9,546 nt of DNA from Desulfobulbus sp. (GTDB lineage Bacteria; Pseudomonadota; Gammaproteobacteria; Burkholderiales; Rhodocyclaceae): assembly GCA_009782025.1 (NCBI GenBank), contig WQUQ01000279.1, positions 1 to 9,546 on the forward strand, in the 5' to 3' direction. Below, piece after piece: positions 1-6,943 of this stretch (position 1 is its first letter; each line of letters begins with the position of its first letter). The position numbers and the translations under genes were made by a program. The notes beneath the pieces were generated by a model that ran no database searches, was not told where the DNA came from, and saw only the letters and a program-made list of their open reading frames with translations.

Positions 1-390
1 CGCGGCAATACCTACATCTCATCCATTGAGGCCCGCGGCCGGCTGGCCGAGCGTTTCGATCTGATTCCATCGACCGAGGATTCCGGCGGCCCGGCGCGCT
101 ACTGGCGCATCCCCGGCAGTGACACCCGGGTCGGCTTCATTTCGCCGCACAGCCACAATTTCTGCGACAGTTGCAACCGCGTGCGCATCACCGCTCGCGG
201 CGAACTCTATCCTTGCCTCGGCCAGAACGATGCCGTCAATCTGATGACCATCCTGCGCGCCGGCGCTGATGACGAGACGCTGCGCCAGGCCATCGTCGGC
301 AGCATGGGCATCAAGCCGCTTAGCCACGATTTCACGCAGCAGATGGAAGCGCCGCAGGTGGTGCGCTTCATGTCGATGACCGGCGGCTGA
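1..390 (+). CDS. moaA: GTP 3',8-cyclase MoaA, C-terminal part (5' end outside window)
   Basis: MoaA is a radical-SAM enzyme that, with MoaC, turns GTP into cyclic pyranopterin monophosphate, the first step of molybdenum cofactor synthesis in the cytoplasm. Only the last 129 codons are present, in frame from base 1 to a TGA. They hold the hallmark of the C-terminal [4Fe-4S] cluster that binds GTP: FCDSC (CX2C) followed 13 residues later by the third cysteine in LYPCLG. The protein ends in the Gly-Gly tail (MTGG) typical of MoaA. The N-terminal radical-SAM CX3CX2C motif must lie upstream of the window. The gene runs convergently into ddh, with 44 bp between the stop codons and no obvious terminator there. 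The identification is firm; only the start is missing. Confidence 0.96.
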   Translation, partial: RGNTYISSIEARGRLAERFDLIPSTEDSGGPARYWRIPGSDTRVGFISPHSHNFCDSCNRVRITARGELYPCLGQNDAVNLMTILRAGADDETLRQAIVGSMGIKPLSHDFTQQMEAPQVVRFMSMTGG

Positions 391-434
391 GCCGGCCATC
401 CCCTAAAAGTGAGCTTGTCGCGCCGTATGACCGA

Positions 435-1334
435 CTAAACCAGCCGCGCCAGCAAGCTTTCCTTGTCGCCGTACAGCAGATCGATCAGCGGAATCTCGGG
501 CATCGTGTAGACGCCGGGTTTTTGCCTGAAGGTGGCTCTGGCGCAGGAGAGCATGATTTGCGCGGTCAGGGCCGGGTTGTTGATTTTCATGTTGAATTCA
601 AACAACTGGTTGTCGGTTTTGCCGGAAACGCCTTTTCTGACGAGATTGACGCCATGGCCCATGTCGATGATCTCGTCGATGTTCTGCACGGCAATGACGT
701 GCGTTTCATCGTGGCTGAAGTAGTCGTCGCTTTTGATCTTCTTGCTGACTTCCTCGATGTTCGCGCCCGGCGCCAGTTGGACGTAAACGACCCGCCGGTG
801 AATGCTGGTGCCGAGCGGAATGGTCATCGACAGCGCATCGACGACGCCGGCGATGCTTTTGGCGGCGACGGAGTGCCCCATGCTCATGCCGGGGCCGAAG
901 TTGGTGTAGGTCAGGCCCTTGGGCGCGCAGGCTTCGAGCAGGGTTCTGACGACGGAATCGCTGCCGGGATCCCAACCCGCGGAAATGATCGAGACGGCAT
1001 TGTTGGCCTGGGCGACGGGCATGAGTTCCCGACGCAGATCGAGAAACGAGGTGTGGATGTCATAGCTGTCGACGGTATTGATGCCGAGCTTCAGATAGCG
1101 CTTGGCCTGCTCGGGCACGCTTCTCGTCGGCGTGCACAGCAGGGCCGCGTCGACCTTGCCGAGCTTCGAGATGTCGTCCGTGACGACGACATCTGCCAGT
1201 TCGCGCGGTTTTTCGCCGCCAGCCGTGCGCCGGACGACGCCGGCCAGTTCAAAATCCGGGCTGGCCTCGACGGCTTCGATGGCGTATTTGCCGATGTTGC
1301 CATAGCCGACGACGGCGATTCTCTTCTTGGACAT
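435..1334 (-). CDS. ddh: meso-diaminopimelate D-dehydrogenase, Symbiobacterium-like type (299 aa)
   Basis: This NADP-dependent cytoplasmic enzyme interconverts meso-2,6-diaminopimelate and L-2-amino-6-oxopimelate (tetrahydrodipicolinate), the one-step dehydrogenase route to DAP for lysine and peptidoglycan. A Rossmann motif GYGNIG lies at residues 10-15, followed by R35-R36, which suits the NADPH phosphate. Family blocks include VDSYDIH (88-94), GWDPG (120-124) and NFGPGMSMGHS (145-155). F146, M152, T171, R181, H227 and N253 fall at the same numbers as I recall for the Symbiobacterium thermophilum enzyme, which is also 299 aa, so this is the 'type II' rather than the Corynebacterium form. The ATG at 1334 is chosen because a GGAG lies just upstream on the minus strand and the Rossmann motif starts at residue 10. 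The frame stays open further upstream, antisense to acs, but that stretch has no meaningful protein. Divergent from acs. Confidence 0.94.
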   Translation of the reverse strand: MSKKRIAVVGYGNIGKYAIEAVEASPDFELAGVVRRTAGGEKPRELADVVVTDDISKLGKVDAALLCTPTRSVPEQAKRYLKLGINTVDSYDIHTSFLDLRRELMPVAQANNAVSIISAGWDPGSDSVVRTLLEACAPKGLTYTNFGPGMSMGHSVAAKSIAGVVDALSMTIPLGTSIHRRVVYVQLAPGANIEEVSKKIKSDDYFSHDETHVIAVQNIDEIIDMGHGVNLVRKGVSGKTDNQLFEFNMKINNPALTAQIMLSCARATFRQKPGVYTMPEIPLIDLLYGDKESLLARLV

Positions 1335-1446
1335 GCGTTTCTCCGGTTGTCTAGGGTAAAAGGGGGTGCCAGTGTAAAACTTTTGCATTACGGCGGGTAC
1401 TGTATTTTCACCCTTTGGCGGCAGTTCCCGGCACGCGGGTGAGTCT

Positions 1447-1466
1447 CCTCGGCATTCATGCCGGGG
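1447..1466. repeat. Short inverted repeat (9-bp arms) in the ddh-acs control region
   Basis: The arms CCTCGGCAT and ATGCCGGGG are separated by two bases and pair along their length with one G-T wobble. There is no T-run on either side, so it is not an intrinsic terminator. It could be an operator for a dimeric regulator of acs or ddh. This is inference only; a dyad of this size can occur by chance in GC-rich DNA. Confidence 0.3.
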
Positions 1467-1673
1467 CTTCTCGCTTGCGCCGTGGTCAGCAGGCGGCGGC
1501 CCGGTTGTTGCAGTGCAGCGTGATTTCGTCGAGCCATTGTAGGAATATTGATGCTCTGCGCCGGTTTGGCGCGGGATGCGGGCATACGCTTTCCGCTGTG
1601 ATACGGTTTGATGATCCCAGGCTGAGTCCGATGCCGGGTTGCTTGCCTCAACATGATTGTGCGAAGTTCCCAC

Positions 1674-1680
1674 GAGGAGA
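1674..1680 (+). promoter_or_regulatory. Ribosome-binding site fixing the acs start
   Basis: GAGGAGA lies five bases before the ATG at 1686. An in-frame ATG at 1653 has no comparable Shine-Dalgarno sequence and would place this purine run inside the coding sequence, so 1686 is preferred. Confidence 0.85.
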
Positions 1681-1685
1681 AAAAT

Positions 1686-3650
1686 ATGTCGAATGAGTCC
1701 GTGCAGTTTTACTATCCGTCTGACGAGATCGTCAAAAATGCGGCGGTTTCCGGGATGGACGCCTACAAGGCGCTGTGCGCGGAAGCCGAGGCCGACTACG
1801 AAGGGTTCTGGGCCAAGCGCGCCCGCGAACTGATGACCTGGAAGCAACCCTTCACCCAGGTGCTCGACCAGTCCAATGCCCCGTTCTTCAAATGGTTTGC
1901 CGACGGCAAGCTGAACGTTTCGTACAACTGCCTCGATCGCCAGGTCGAAGCCGGCAAGGGCGACAAGGTCGCCATCATCTTCGAGGCCGACAATGGCGAA
2001 GTGACCAAGGTCACCTACAAGGAATTGCTGGTCAAGGTCTGCAAGATGGCCAACCTGTTGAAGGCCAAGGGCGTCAGGAAGGGCGATCGCGTCGTCATCT
2101 ATCTGCCGATGACCATCGAAGGCGTCGTCGCCATGCAGGCTTGCGCCCGCATCGGCGCCATCCACTCGATCGTCTTCGGCGGTTTCTCGGCCCAGTCCCT
2201 GCATGACCGCATCAACGACGCCGGCGCCGTCATGCTCATCACCTCGGACGGCCAGTACCGCGGCGGCAAGGCCATTCCCTTGAAGCCGATCGCCGACGAA
2301 GCCTTTGCCATGGGCGGCTGCGAGTCGGCCAGGAACGTCATCGTATTCAAACGCACCGGCGCCGACGTCAACATGGTCGCCGGCCGCGACCTCTGGCTGC
2401 ACGACGAACTGGCCGGCCAGCCGGAAACCTGCGAGCCGGAATGGGTCGACGCCGAGCACCCGCTGTTCCTGCTCTACACCTCCGGTTCCACCGGCAAACC
2501 GAAGGGCGTCCAGCACTCCACCGGCGGCTACCTGCTGCACGCCATCCTGACCATGCAGTACACCTTCGACATCAAGGACAGCGACATTTTCTGGTGTACC
2601 GCCGACATCGGCTGGGTCACCGGCCACACCTACATCACCTACGGCCCGCTGGCCTGCGGCGCGACCGAGATCGTTTTCGAGGGCGTGCCGACCTACCCGG
2701 ACGCCGGACGTTTCTGGAAGATGATCCAGGATCACAAGGTCACGGTTTTCTACACCGCCCCGACCGCCATCCGCTCGCTCATCAAGGCGGCCGACACGAA
2801 CCCGGCCGTGCATCCGAAGAGTTACAAGCTGTCGTCGCTGCGCATCCTCGGCTCGGTCGGCGAGCCGATCAACCCGGCCGCCTGGCTGTGGTACTACGAC
2901 AATGTCGGCGGCGGCCGTTGTCCGATCGTCGATACCTTCTGGCAGACCGAGACCGGCGGCCACATGATTACCCCGCTGCCGGGCGCCACGCCGCTGGTGC
3001 CGGGTTCCTGCACGCTGCCCTTCCCCGGCATCCAGTTTGCCGTGGTCGATGAGACGGGGGCCGAGTTGCCGTGGGGCCAGGGCGGCATCCTGGTGTGCAA
3101 GAAGCCGTGGCCGTCGATGATCCGCACCATCTGGGGCGATCCAGATCGCTATGTGAAGTCCTATTTCCCGGCCGACTTCCAGGGCAAGCTGTACCTGGCG
3201 GGCGACGGCGCGATCCGTGACGCCAGCACCGGCTACTTCACCATCACCGGCCGTATCGACGACGTGCTGAACGTCTCCGGTCACCGCATGGGGACGATGG
3301 AAATCGAGTCCGCGCTGGTCGCCAATCCGCTCGTCGCCGAGGCCGCCGTCGTCGGCCGCCCGGACGACCTGACCGGCGAGGCCATCGTTGCCTTCGTGGT
3401 GTTGAAGGGCCAGCGCCCGACCGATCCAGAAGCGACCAAGAAGCTGGTCAAGGAGTTGCAGGACTGGGTGGGTCATGAGATCGGCCCGATCGCCAAGCCG
3501 AAGGACATCCGTTTCGGCGACAACCTGCCCAAGACCCGCTCCGGCAAGATCATGCGCCGCCTGTTGCGCGGCCTGGCCAAGGGCGAGGAGATGACGCAGG
3601 ACACCTCGACGCTGGAGAACCCGGCGATTCTGGAACAGTTGCGCGGTTAA
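1686..3650 (+). CDS. acs: Acetyl-CoA synthetase (AMP-forming), 654 aa
   Basis: Acs converts acetate, ATP and CoA to acetyl-CoA, AMP and PPi through an acetyl-adenylate: the high-affinity route for acetate use. All adenylate-forming-enzyme landmarks are present: the phosphate-binding loop [12 protein letters not shown] from residue 264, [10 protein letters not shown] at 416-425 with the acetate-pocket tryptophan W419, the hinge/A8 region [13 protein letters not shown] from 522, and the C-terminal [10 protein letters not shown] from 616. K621 in the last motif is the catalytic lysine that protein acetyltransferases acetylate in Salmonella Acs (K609 there). The length is normal for full-length Acs and there is no frameshift. 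The repeat element begins on the base after the TAA. The transporter-like sensor kinase downstream belongs to a family that controls acs in Vibrio and Pseudomonas, so acs is probably its target as well as its neighbour. Confidence 0.97.
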   Translation: MSNESVQFYYPSDEIVKNAAVSGMDAYKALCAEAEADYEGFWAKRARELMTWKQPFTQVLDQSNAPFFKWFADGKLNVSYNCLDRQVEAGKGDKVAIIFEADNGEVTKVTYKELLVKVCKMANLLKAKGVRKGDRVVIYLPMTIEGVVAMQACARIGAIHSIVFGGFSAQSLHDRINDAGAVMLITSDGQYRGGKAIPLKPIADEAFAMGGCESARNVIVFKRTGADVNMVAGRDLWLHDELAGQPETCEPEWVDAEHPLFLLYTSGSTGKPKGVQHSTGGYLLHAILTMQYTFDIKDSDIFWCTADIGWVTGHTYITYGPLACGATEIVFEGVPTYPDAGRFWKMIQDHKVTVFYTAPTAIRSLIKAADTNPAVHPKSYKLSSLRILGSVGEPINPAAWLWYYDNVGGGRCPIVDTFWQTETGGHMITPLPGATPLVPGSCTLPFPGIQFAVVDETGAELPWGQGGILVCKKPWPSMIRTIWGDPDRYVKSYFPADFQGKLYLAGDGAIRDASTGYFTITGRIDDVLNVSGHRMGTMEIESALVANPLVAEAAVVGRPDDLTGEAIVAFVVLKGQRPTDPEATKKLVKELQDWVGHEIGPIAKPKDIRFGDNLPKTRSGKIMRRLLRGLAKGEEMTQDTSTLENPAILEQLRG

Positions 3651-3751
3651 TTCCATTTTAAAATCAGCCGAGGACGCGAAGGCGAAGCGCAGACAGTACG
3701 GTTGTACGGCAAGCGAAGCCGACAAAGTCATCGGTTGATTTGGCAATGGAA
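3651..3751 (+). repeat. 101-bp inverted-repeat element, copy 1
   Basis: It is identical to the element at 6824-6924 at 99 of 101 positions (differences at element positions 10, A here and T there, and 94, C here and A there), in the same orientation. The ends are inverted: TTCCATT at the left and AATGGAA at the right, followed inwards by AAATCAGCCGA against TCGGTTGATTT. As RNA the ends form a long stem, broken in this copy by mismatches at positions 8 and 10, around a loop region that contains GTACGGTTGTAC. The element starts on the base after the acs stop codon. It is too short to encode a transposase, and I see no clear target-site duplication. It is most likely a MITE- or REP-like dispersed element, possibly acting as a 3'-end mRNA structure. 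Confidence 0.88.
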
Positions 3752-3774
3752 GCAGCGGCTTTGGTGGCCGCTGC
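3752..3774 (+). repeat. GC-rich hairpin directly after repeat copy 1
   Basis: GCAGCGGC and GCCGCTGC form a perfect 8-bp stem around a 7-base loop. No T-run follows, so it is not a terminator by itself. It abuts the 101-bp element and precedes the short Shine-Dalgarno-led ORF, so it may belong to the same leader. Confidence 0.5.
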
Positions 3775-3793
3775 CGCTGTCAGTACAAAGGGC

Positions 3794-3822
3794 AAGGAGG
3801 AGACGAGATGGCCGTCCCATGA
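3794..3822 (+). other. Shine-Dalgarno-led four-codon ORF (possible leader peptide)
   Basis: AAGGAGG at 3794-3800 is a near-perfect ribosome-binding site, seven bases before an ATG at 3808. That ATG opens only four codons (Met-Ala-Val-Pro) before TGA at 3820. The strong terminator starts 35 bases later, and the membrane-protein gene follows. A weak sigma-70-like pair (TTGGTG at 3761, TACAAA at 3784, 17-bp spacer) lies just upstream. This could be a leader peptide, a remnant of a decayed gene start, or chance. A 33-codon frame at 3746-3847 also overlaps this spot and has no ribosome-binding site. No function is assigned. Confidence 0.3.
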
Positions 3823-3856
3823 GGCGGTCGCCCGTGTGGTCGTATGACTGCATCCA

Positions 3857-3897
3857 ACAACGGCTGGCACGTTCGCGTGTCAGCCGTTGTCATTTTT
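3857..3897 (+). terminator. Strong Rho-independent terminator
   Basis: A 15-bp stem, ACAACGGCTGGCACG against CGTGTCAGCCGTTGT with one G-U wobble, closes a TTCG tetraloop and is followed after CA by a run of five T. There is no T-run on the minus strand side, so it acts rightward only. It would end the acs transcript. It also lies only 20 bases before the ATG at 3917, leaving no room for a promoter in between, so any transcript of the kinase genes that starts upstream must pass through it. Confidence 0.9.
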
Positions 3898-3916
3898 CAG
3901 GTTCATGGAGAAATTG

Positions 3917-4117
3917 ATGAAACGCGCCAACCATCCAGCACGACAGCGGCTCGCGGCGCTCGGGCTGCTGGCCATTCCGCTCCTGACCTATCCGCTGATC
4001 GCCTTGCCGGAAGGCGATCTGGCGCGGATTCCGCTGAGTTATCTCTACCTGTTCGGCATCTGGGCCGGGTTGATCGTCCTGGCGGCGCTGGTCGCCGAGC
4101 GGCAGGGGCGGAAGTAA
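3917..4117 (+). CDS. Small two-helix membrane protein coupled to the sensor kinase (66 aa)
   Basis: The protein has a short basic N-terminus (MKRANHPARQR) and two hydrophobic stretches, about residues 12-30 and 38-59, joined by the loop PEGDLAR, with a charged tail. This predicts a helical hairpin in the inner membrane. Start 3917 is preferred because GGAG lies six bases upstream; the in-frame ATG at 3905 lacks one, and a TTG at 3887 lies inside the terminator. The TAA is followed immediately by the kinase GTG with no intervening base, so translation is almost certainly coupled. Small membrane partners of this size accompany SLC5 transporters (the DUF485/DUF4212 type) and, as I recall, the CbrA kinase of Pseudomonas (CbrX). 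The likely role is assembly or tuning of the SLC5 domain of the kinase. No specific function can be read from the sequence. Confidence 0.8.
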   Translation: MKRANHPARQRLAALGLLAIPLLTYPLIALPEGDLARIPLSYLYLFGIWAGLIVLAALVAERQGRK

Positions 4118-6823
4118 GTGTTTCCCGGCTGGCTCGTCGCGCTGCTGGCGATCGCCTATCTCGCGCTGCTCTTTGCCATCGCGCGCTTCGGCGACGCCCG
4201 GGCGGACAACGGCCGTTCGATCATCAGCGCCAACATCTATGCCCTGTCGCTGGCGGTGTATTGCACCTCGTGGACTTTCTTCGGCAGCGTTGGCTCCGCG
4301 GCGGCAAACGGGTTTTTCTTTCTGACCATCTACCTCGGGCCAACGATGATGCTGCTCGGCGTCGGGGTCATCATCAAAATCATCCGCATCAGCAAGACCT
4401 ACCGCATCACCTCGATTGCCGATTTCATTGCCTCGCGCTACGGCAAGAGTCCGTTGCTGGCCGGTCTCGTCACCGTCATCGCGGTGGTCGGCGTCATCCC
4501 CTACATCGCCCTGCAACTGAAGGCGATCGCCGCCAGCGTCGACGTGCTGCTCGCCGGCTCCGAACATGCCATCCGGGGCCTCGACTCGACCTTCCTGATT
4601 GCCGTCGTGCTGGCCTTGTTCACCCTCTTTTTCGGCGCCCGCCATCTCGACGCCGCCGAACGCCATGAAGGCATGGTGGTAGCGATTGCCTTTGAATCGG
4701 TGGTCAAGCTGATGGCTTTCATCGCCGTCGGCCTGTTTGTCACTTATGGCCTGTTCGATGGTTTTTCCGACCTGTTCGCCCGGGCCGCCGCCCATCCCGA
4801 ACTGCAACGCCTGCTGCGCCATCATCCAGCCGGCGCCAGCCGGTGGGCGGCGCTGCTGCTGCTGTCCGGGCTGGCCATCATCTTGTTGCCGCGCCAGTTC
4901 CAGATCATCGTCGTCGAGAATGTCGACGAAGCGCACCTCAAACGCGCGGCCTGGCTGTTTCCGCTGTATCTGCTGCTCATCAACATCTTTGTGCTGCCCT
5001 TGGCCATCGGCGGCCTGCTGCATTACGACGCGCACGACATCAATCCCGAAACCTTCGTGCTGGCCTTGCCGCTTGCCCATGGCGCCGGGGCGCTGGCCTT
5101 GCTGGCTTTCATCGGCGGTCTGTCGGCGGCGACCGGGATGGTCATCGTCGAGACCATCGCCTTGTCGACGATGGTCTGCAACGATCTGGCGATGCCCTTG
5201 CTGCTGCGCTCGCCCTGGCTGCGGGCGGCCCGGCGGCAGAATCTGTTCCGTCTGCTGCTCGGCATCCGGCGGGCGGCCATCGGCTTGATTCTGCTGCTCG
5301 GTTACATCTACTTTCGCGCCGCCGGCGAAGCCTATGCTCTGGTCAGCATCGGGCTGATTTCCTTCGCCGCCGTCGCCCAGTTCGCGCCGGCGCTGTTCGG
5401 CGGCCTGTACTGGAAGCAAGGCACGCGGGCCGGAGCAGTGGCCGGCCTGGCGGCGGGTTTCGCCATCTGGCTATATACGCTGCTGCTGCCGTCTTTTGCC
5501 AAATCCGGCTGGATCGGTCAGGGTTTCGTCGAGCAGGGCCTGTTCGGGCTATCGTGGCTGCGGGCGCAGGCCCTGTTTGGCCTGACCGGCCTGGACGAGA
5601 TTTCACACTGCCTGTGGTGGAGCCTGCTGGCCAACATCGCCTGCTACGTCGCGGTTTCGCTGAGCGCCAAGCCCGATGTCATAACCGCCCAGCAGGCCGA
5701 GCGCTTCGTCGATATTTTCCGCCGCGATGGGCGTGATGCCGACGCCCGCTTGTGGCGCGGCAAAACCTCGCTCGGGGCCGTGGTCGATCTGCTCGAACGC
5801 TTTCTCGGCGCGGTCCACGCCGAGCAGCAACTGGCCGCCCACGCCCGGGCGGGCGCGCTGCGCGACTGGCGAGAACTGCCGGCCGATGCCGCCTTCGTCC
5901 ATTTCGCCGAAACCGAACTGGCCGGAGCCATCGGCTCGGCCAGCGCCAAGGCCATGGTGGCTTCGGTGGTGCAGGAGGAAGAGCTGGGACTGGAGGAGGT
6001 GCTCGACATTCTCGACGAAGCGACCCAGGTGCGCGCCTACAGCCGCGAGCTGGAGGCCAAGCAGCGGGAACTGGAGGCGGCGACGGCGGAACTGCGGGCG
6101 GCCAACGACCGCTTGCGCGAGCTGGATTTGCTGAAAAACGACTTCATCTCGACCGTGACCCATGAACTGCGCACGCCGCTGACCTCGATCCGCGCGCTGT
6201 CCGAGATGCTGCACGCGGATCCGGATGTCGAAGCGAACGACCGCCAGCGTTTTCTCGCCATCATCGTTCATGAGGCCGAACGCCTGACCCGCCTCATCAA
6301 CCAGGTGCTCGACATGGCCAAACTCGAATCCGGCCGCGCCGAATGGGCTACCGGCGCGGTCGATATTGGCGAGGTGGCGCGCGAGGCGATGGATTCGCTC
6401 GGCCAGTTATTCCGCGACAAAGGCGTGGCGCTGGCCAGCGAGATACCGGAACACGGCCCGGTCGTGCTGGCCGACCGCGATCGGCTGATGCAGGTGACGA
6501 TCAACCTGCTGTCGAACGCCGTCAAATTCGCGCCCGACCGCGACGGCCGGGTGCGCGTCACGGTCGGCGTCGAAGACGGGCGGGCGCGGGTGGCGGTGGC
6601 CGACAACGGCCCCGGCCTGACGGCGGCGGAATGCGGCATCGTTTTTGAAAAATTCCGCCAGGGCGGCAACACGCTGACCGCCAAGCCGCAGGGGACGGGC
6701 CTCGGCCTGCCCATCAGCCGGCAGATCGTCGAGTATTTTGGTGGTAACCTGTGGGTCGAAAGTCGGCCTGGCGCGGGCGCCTGTTTCATCTTCACGGTGC
6801 CCATGCCGACGCCACAACAATAG
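4118..6823 (+). CDS. SLC5-type transporter-sensor histidine kinase, CrbS/MxtR/CbrA-like (901 aa)
   Basis: The N-terminal ~510 residues form a polytopic sodium:solute-symporter (SLC5) domain; SIADFIASRYGK and the following helices are typical. A cytoplasmic linker of ~516-640 matches the place of the STAC domain seen in such kinases, then a charged coiled coil (~640-675). The kinase core is complete: H-box VTHELRTPLTSI with phospho-acceptor H682, N-box with N800, G1 DNGPG at 829-833, F-box FEKFRQGG, and G2 GTGLGL at 859-864. There is no PAS and no receiver domain, unlike several CbrA/CrbS relatives. Start GTG at 4118 abuts the preceding TAA and has a purine-rich sequence upstream. The family senses carbon or nutrient state, possibly by substrate passage through the SLC5 domain, and in Vibrio and Pseudomonas activates acs. 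With acs upstream, acetate use is the best guess for the regulated process. The sensed ligand and actual transport activity are unknown. Confidence 0.92.
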   Translation: MFPGWLVALLAIAYLALLFAIARFGDARADNGRSIISANIYALSLAVYCTSWTFFGSVGSAAANGFFFLTIYLGPTMMLLGVGVIIKIIRISKTYRITSIADFIASRYGKSPLLAGLVTVIAVVGVIPYIALQLKAIAASVDVLLAGSEHAIRGLDSTFLIAVVLALFTLFFGARHLDAAERHEGMVVAIAFESVVKLMAFIAVGLFVTYGLFDGFSDLFARAAAHPELQRLLRHHPAGASRWAALLLLSGLAIILLPRQFQIIVVENVDEAHLKRAAWLFPLYLLLINIFVLPLAIGGLLHYDAHDINPETFVLALPLAHGAGALALLAFIGGLSAATGMVIVETIALSTMVCNDLAMPLLLRSPWLRAARRQNLFRLLLGIRRAAIGLILLLGYIYFRAAGEAYALVSIGLISFAAVAQFAPALFGGLYWKQGTRAGAVAGLAAGFAIWLYTLLLPSFAKSGWIGQGFVEQGLFGLSWLRAQALFGLTGLDEISHCLWWSLLANIACYVAVSLSAKPDVITAQQAERFVDIFRRDGRDADARLWRGKTSLGAVVDLLERFLGAVHAEQQLAAHARAGALRDWRELPADAAFVHFAETELAGAIGSASAKAMVASVVQEEELGLEEVLDILDEATQVRAYSRELEAKQRELEAATAELRAANDRLRELDLLKNDFISTVTHELRTPLTSIRALSEMLHADPDVEANDRQRFLAIIVHEAERLTRLINQVLDMAKLESGRAEWATGAVDIGEVAREAMDSLGQLFRDKGVALASEIPEHGPVVLADRDRLMQVTINLLSNAVKFAPDRDGRVRVTVGVEDGRARVAVADNGPGLTAAECGIVFEKFRQGGNTLTAKPQGTGLGLPISRQIVEYFGGNLWVESRPGAGACFIFTVPMPTPQQ

Positions 6824-6924
6824 TTCCATTTTTAAATCAGCCGAGGACGCGAAGGCGAAGCGCAGACAGTACGGTTGTACGGCAAGCGAAGCCGACAAAG
6901 TCATCGGTTGATTTGGAAATGGAA
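6824..6924 (+). repeat. 101-bp inverted-repeat element, copy 2 (inside the kinase operon)
   Basis: This copy matches copy 1 at 99 of 101 positions, in the same orientation, and again starts on the base after a stop codon (TAG of the kinase). Both substitutions improve pairing: positions 1-21 pair without interruption with 81-101 (three G-U wobbles), and after one G-A mismatch positions 23-25 pair with 77-79, a ~25-bp stem in RNA. It separates the kinase from the receiver gene by 120 bases. No T-run follows, so it is not a standard terminator, but it could stabilise the upstream mRNA or alter kinase-to-receiver stoichiometry. The receiver's ribosome-binding site begins five bases beyond its right end. 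Confidence 0.9.
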
Positions 6925-6943
6925 TAACGAGGAGACTTGAGCG

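Larger units (their letters stand above)
1335..1685. promoter_or_regulatory. Divergent intergenic control region between ddh and acs
   Basis: This 351-bp stretch has no convincing gene: the short ORFs crossing it on both strands have no ribosome-binding site or recognisable content. It must hold the promoters for ddh (leftward) and acs (rightward) and probably the activator sites for acs. Visible structure is a 9-bp dyad at 1447-1466 and a 5-bp GC stem (GCGCC/GGCGC) at 1558-1572. I looked for sigma-70 boxes, a sigma-54 -24/-12 pair and a CRP-like palindrome and found no match good enough to call. Confidence 0.55.

Noticed and set aside
522..1442. 306-codon plus-strand ORF over ddh.
   Set aside because: It is antisense to a clearly identified enzyme, has no family motif, and owes its openness to codon bias.
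1335..1685. A sigma-54 promoter upstream of acs or ddh (GGCACG near 1430 on the plus strand; TGGCAC near 1370 on the minus strand).
   Set aside because: Neither has a GC at the correct -12 spacing, so the consensus fails.
1335..3746. The minus-strand frame of ddh stays open far upstream, antisense to all of acs, and would make a >1100-aa protein.
   Set aside because: The added ~800 residues are low-complexity, rich in Arg, Gly, Ala, Asp and His, as expected from the antisense of a GC-rich coding gene. The real enzyme begins at 1334 with a ribosome-binding site and a Rossmann motif at residue 10.
3746..3847. 33-codon ORF starting in the right end of repeat copy 1 and stopping 10 bases before the terminator.
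   Set aside because: There is no Shine-Dalgarno, the start lies inside the repeat, and the composition is Ala-rich. Its position just before the terminator is intriguing but not enough to call a gene.
3844..4668. 274-codon ORF starting in the terminator region and overlapping the small membrane gene and kinase.
   Set aside because: Its product is Arg/Ala/His-rich without motifs, while the overlapping frames encode clear membrane helices and the SLC5 domain.
3890..5419. 509-codon minus-strand ORF opposite the SLC5 part of the kinase.
   Set aside because: It is Gln/Asp/Gly-rich shadow sequence antisense to a recognised gene, with no ribosome-binding site or domain.
3651..6924. Composite transposon bounded by the two 101-bp copies.
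   Set aside because: No transposase lies between or within the copies, the enclosed genes look native in codon use, and no target duplication is visible. The copies are better seen as separate elements.
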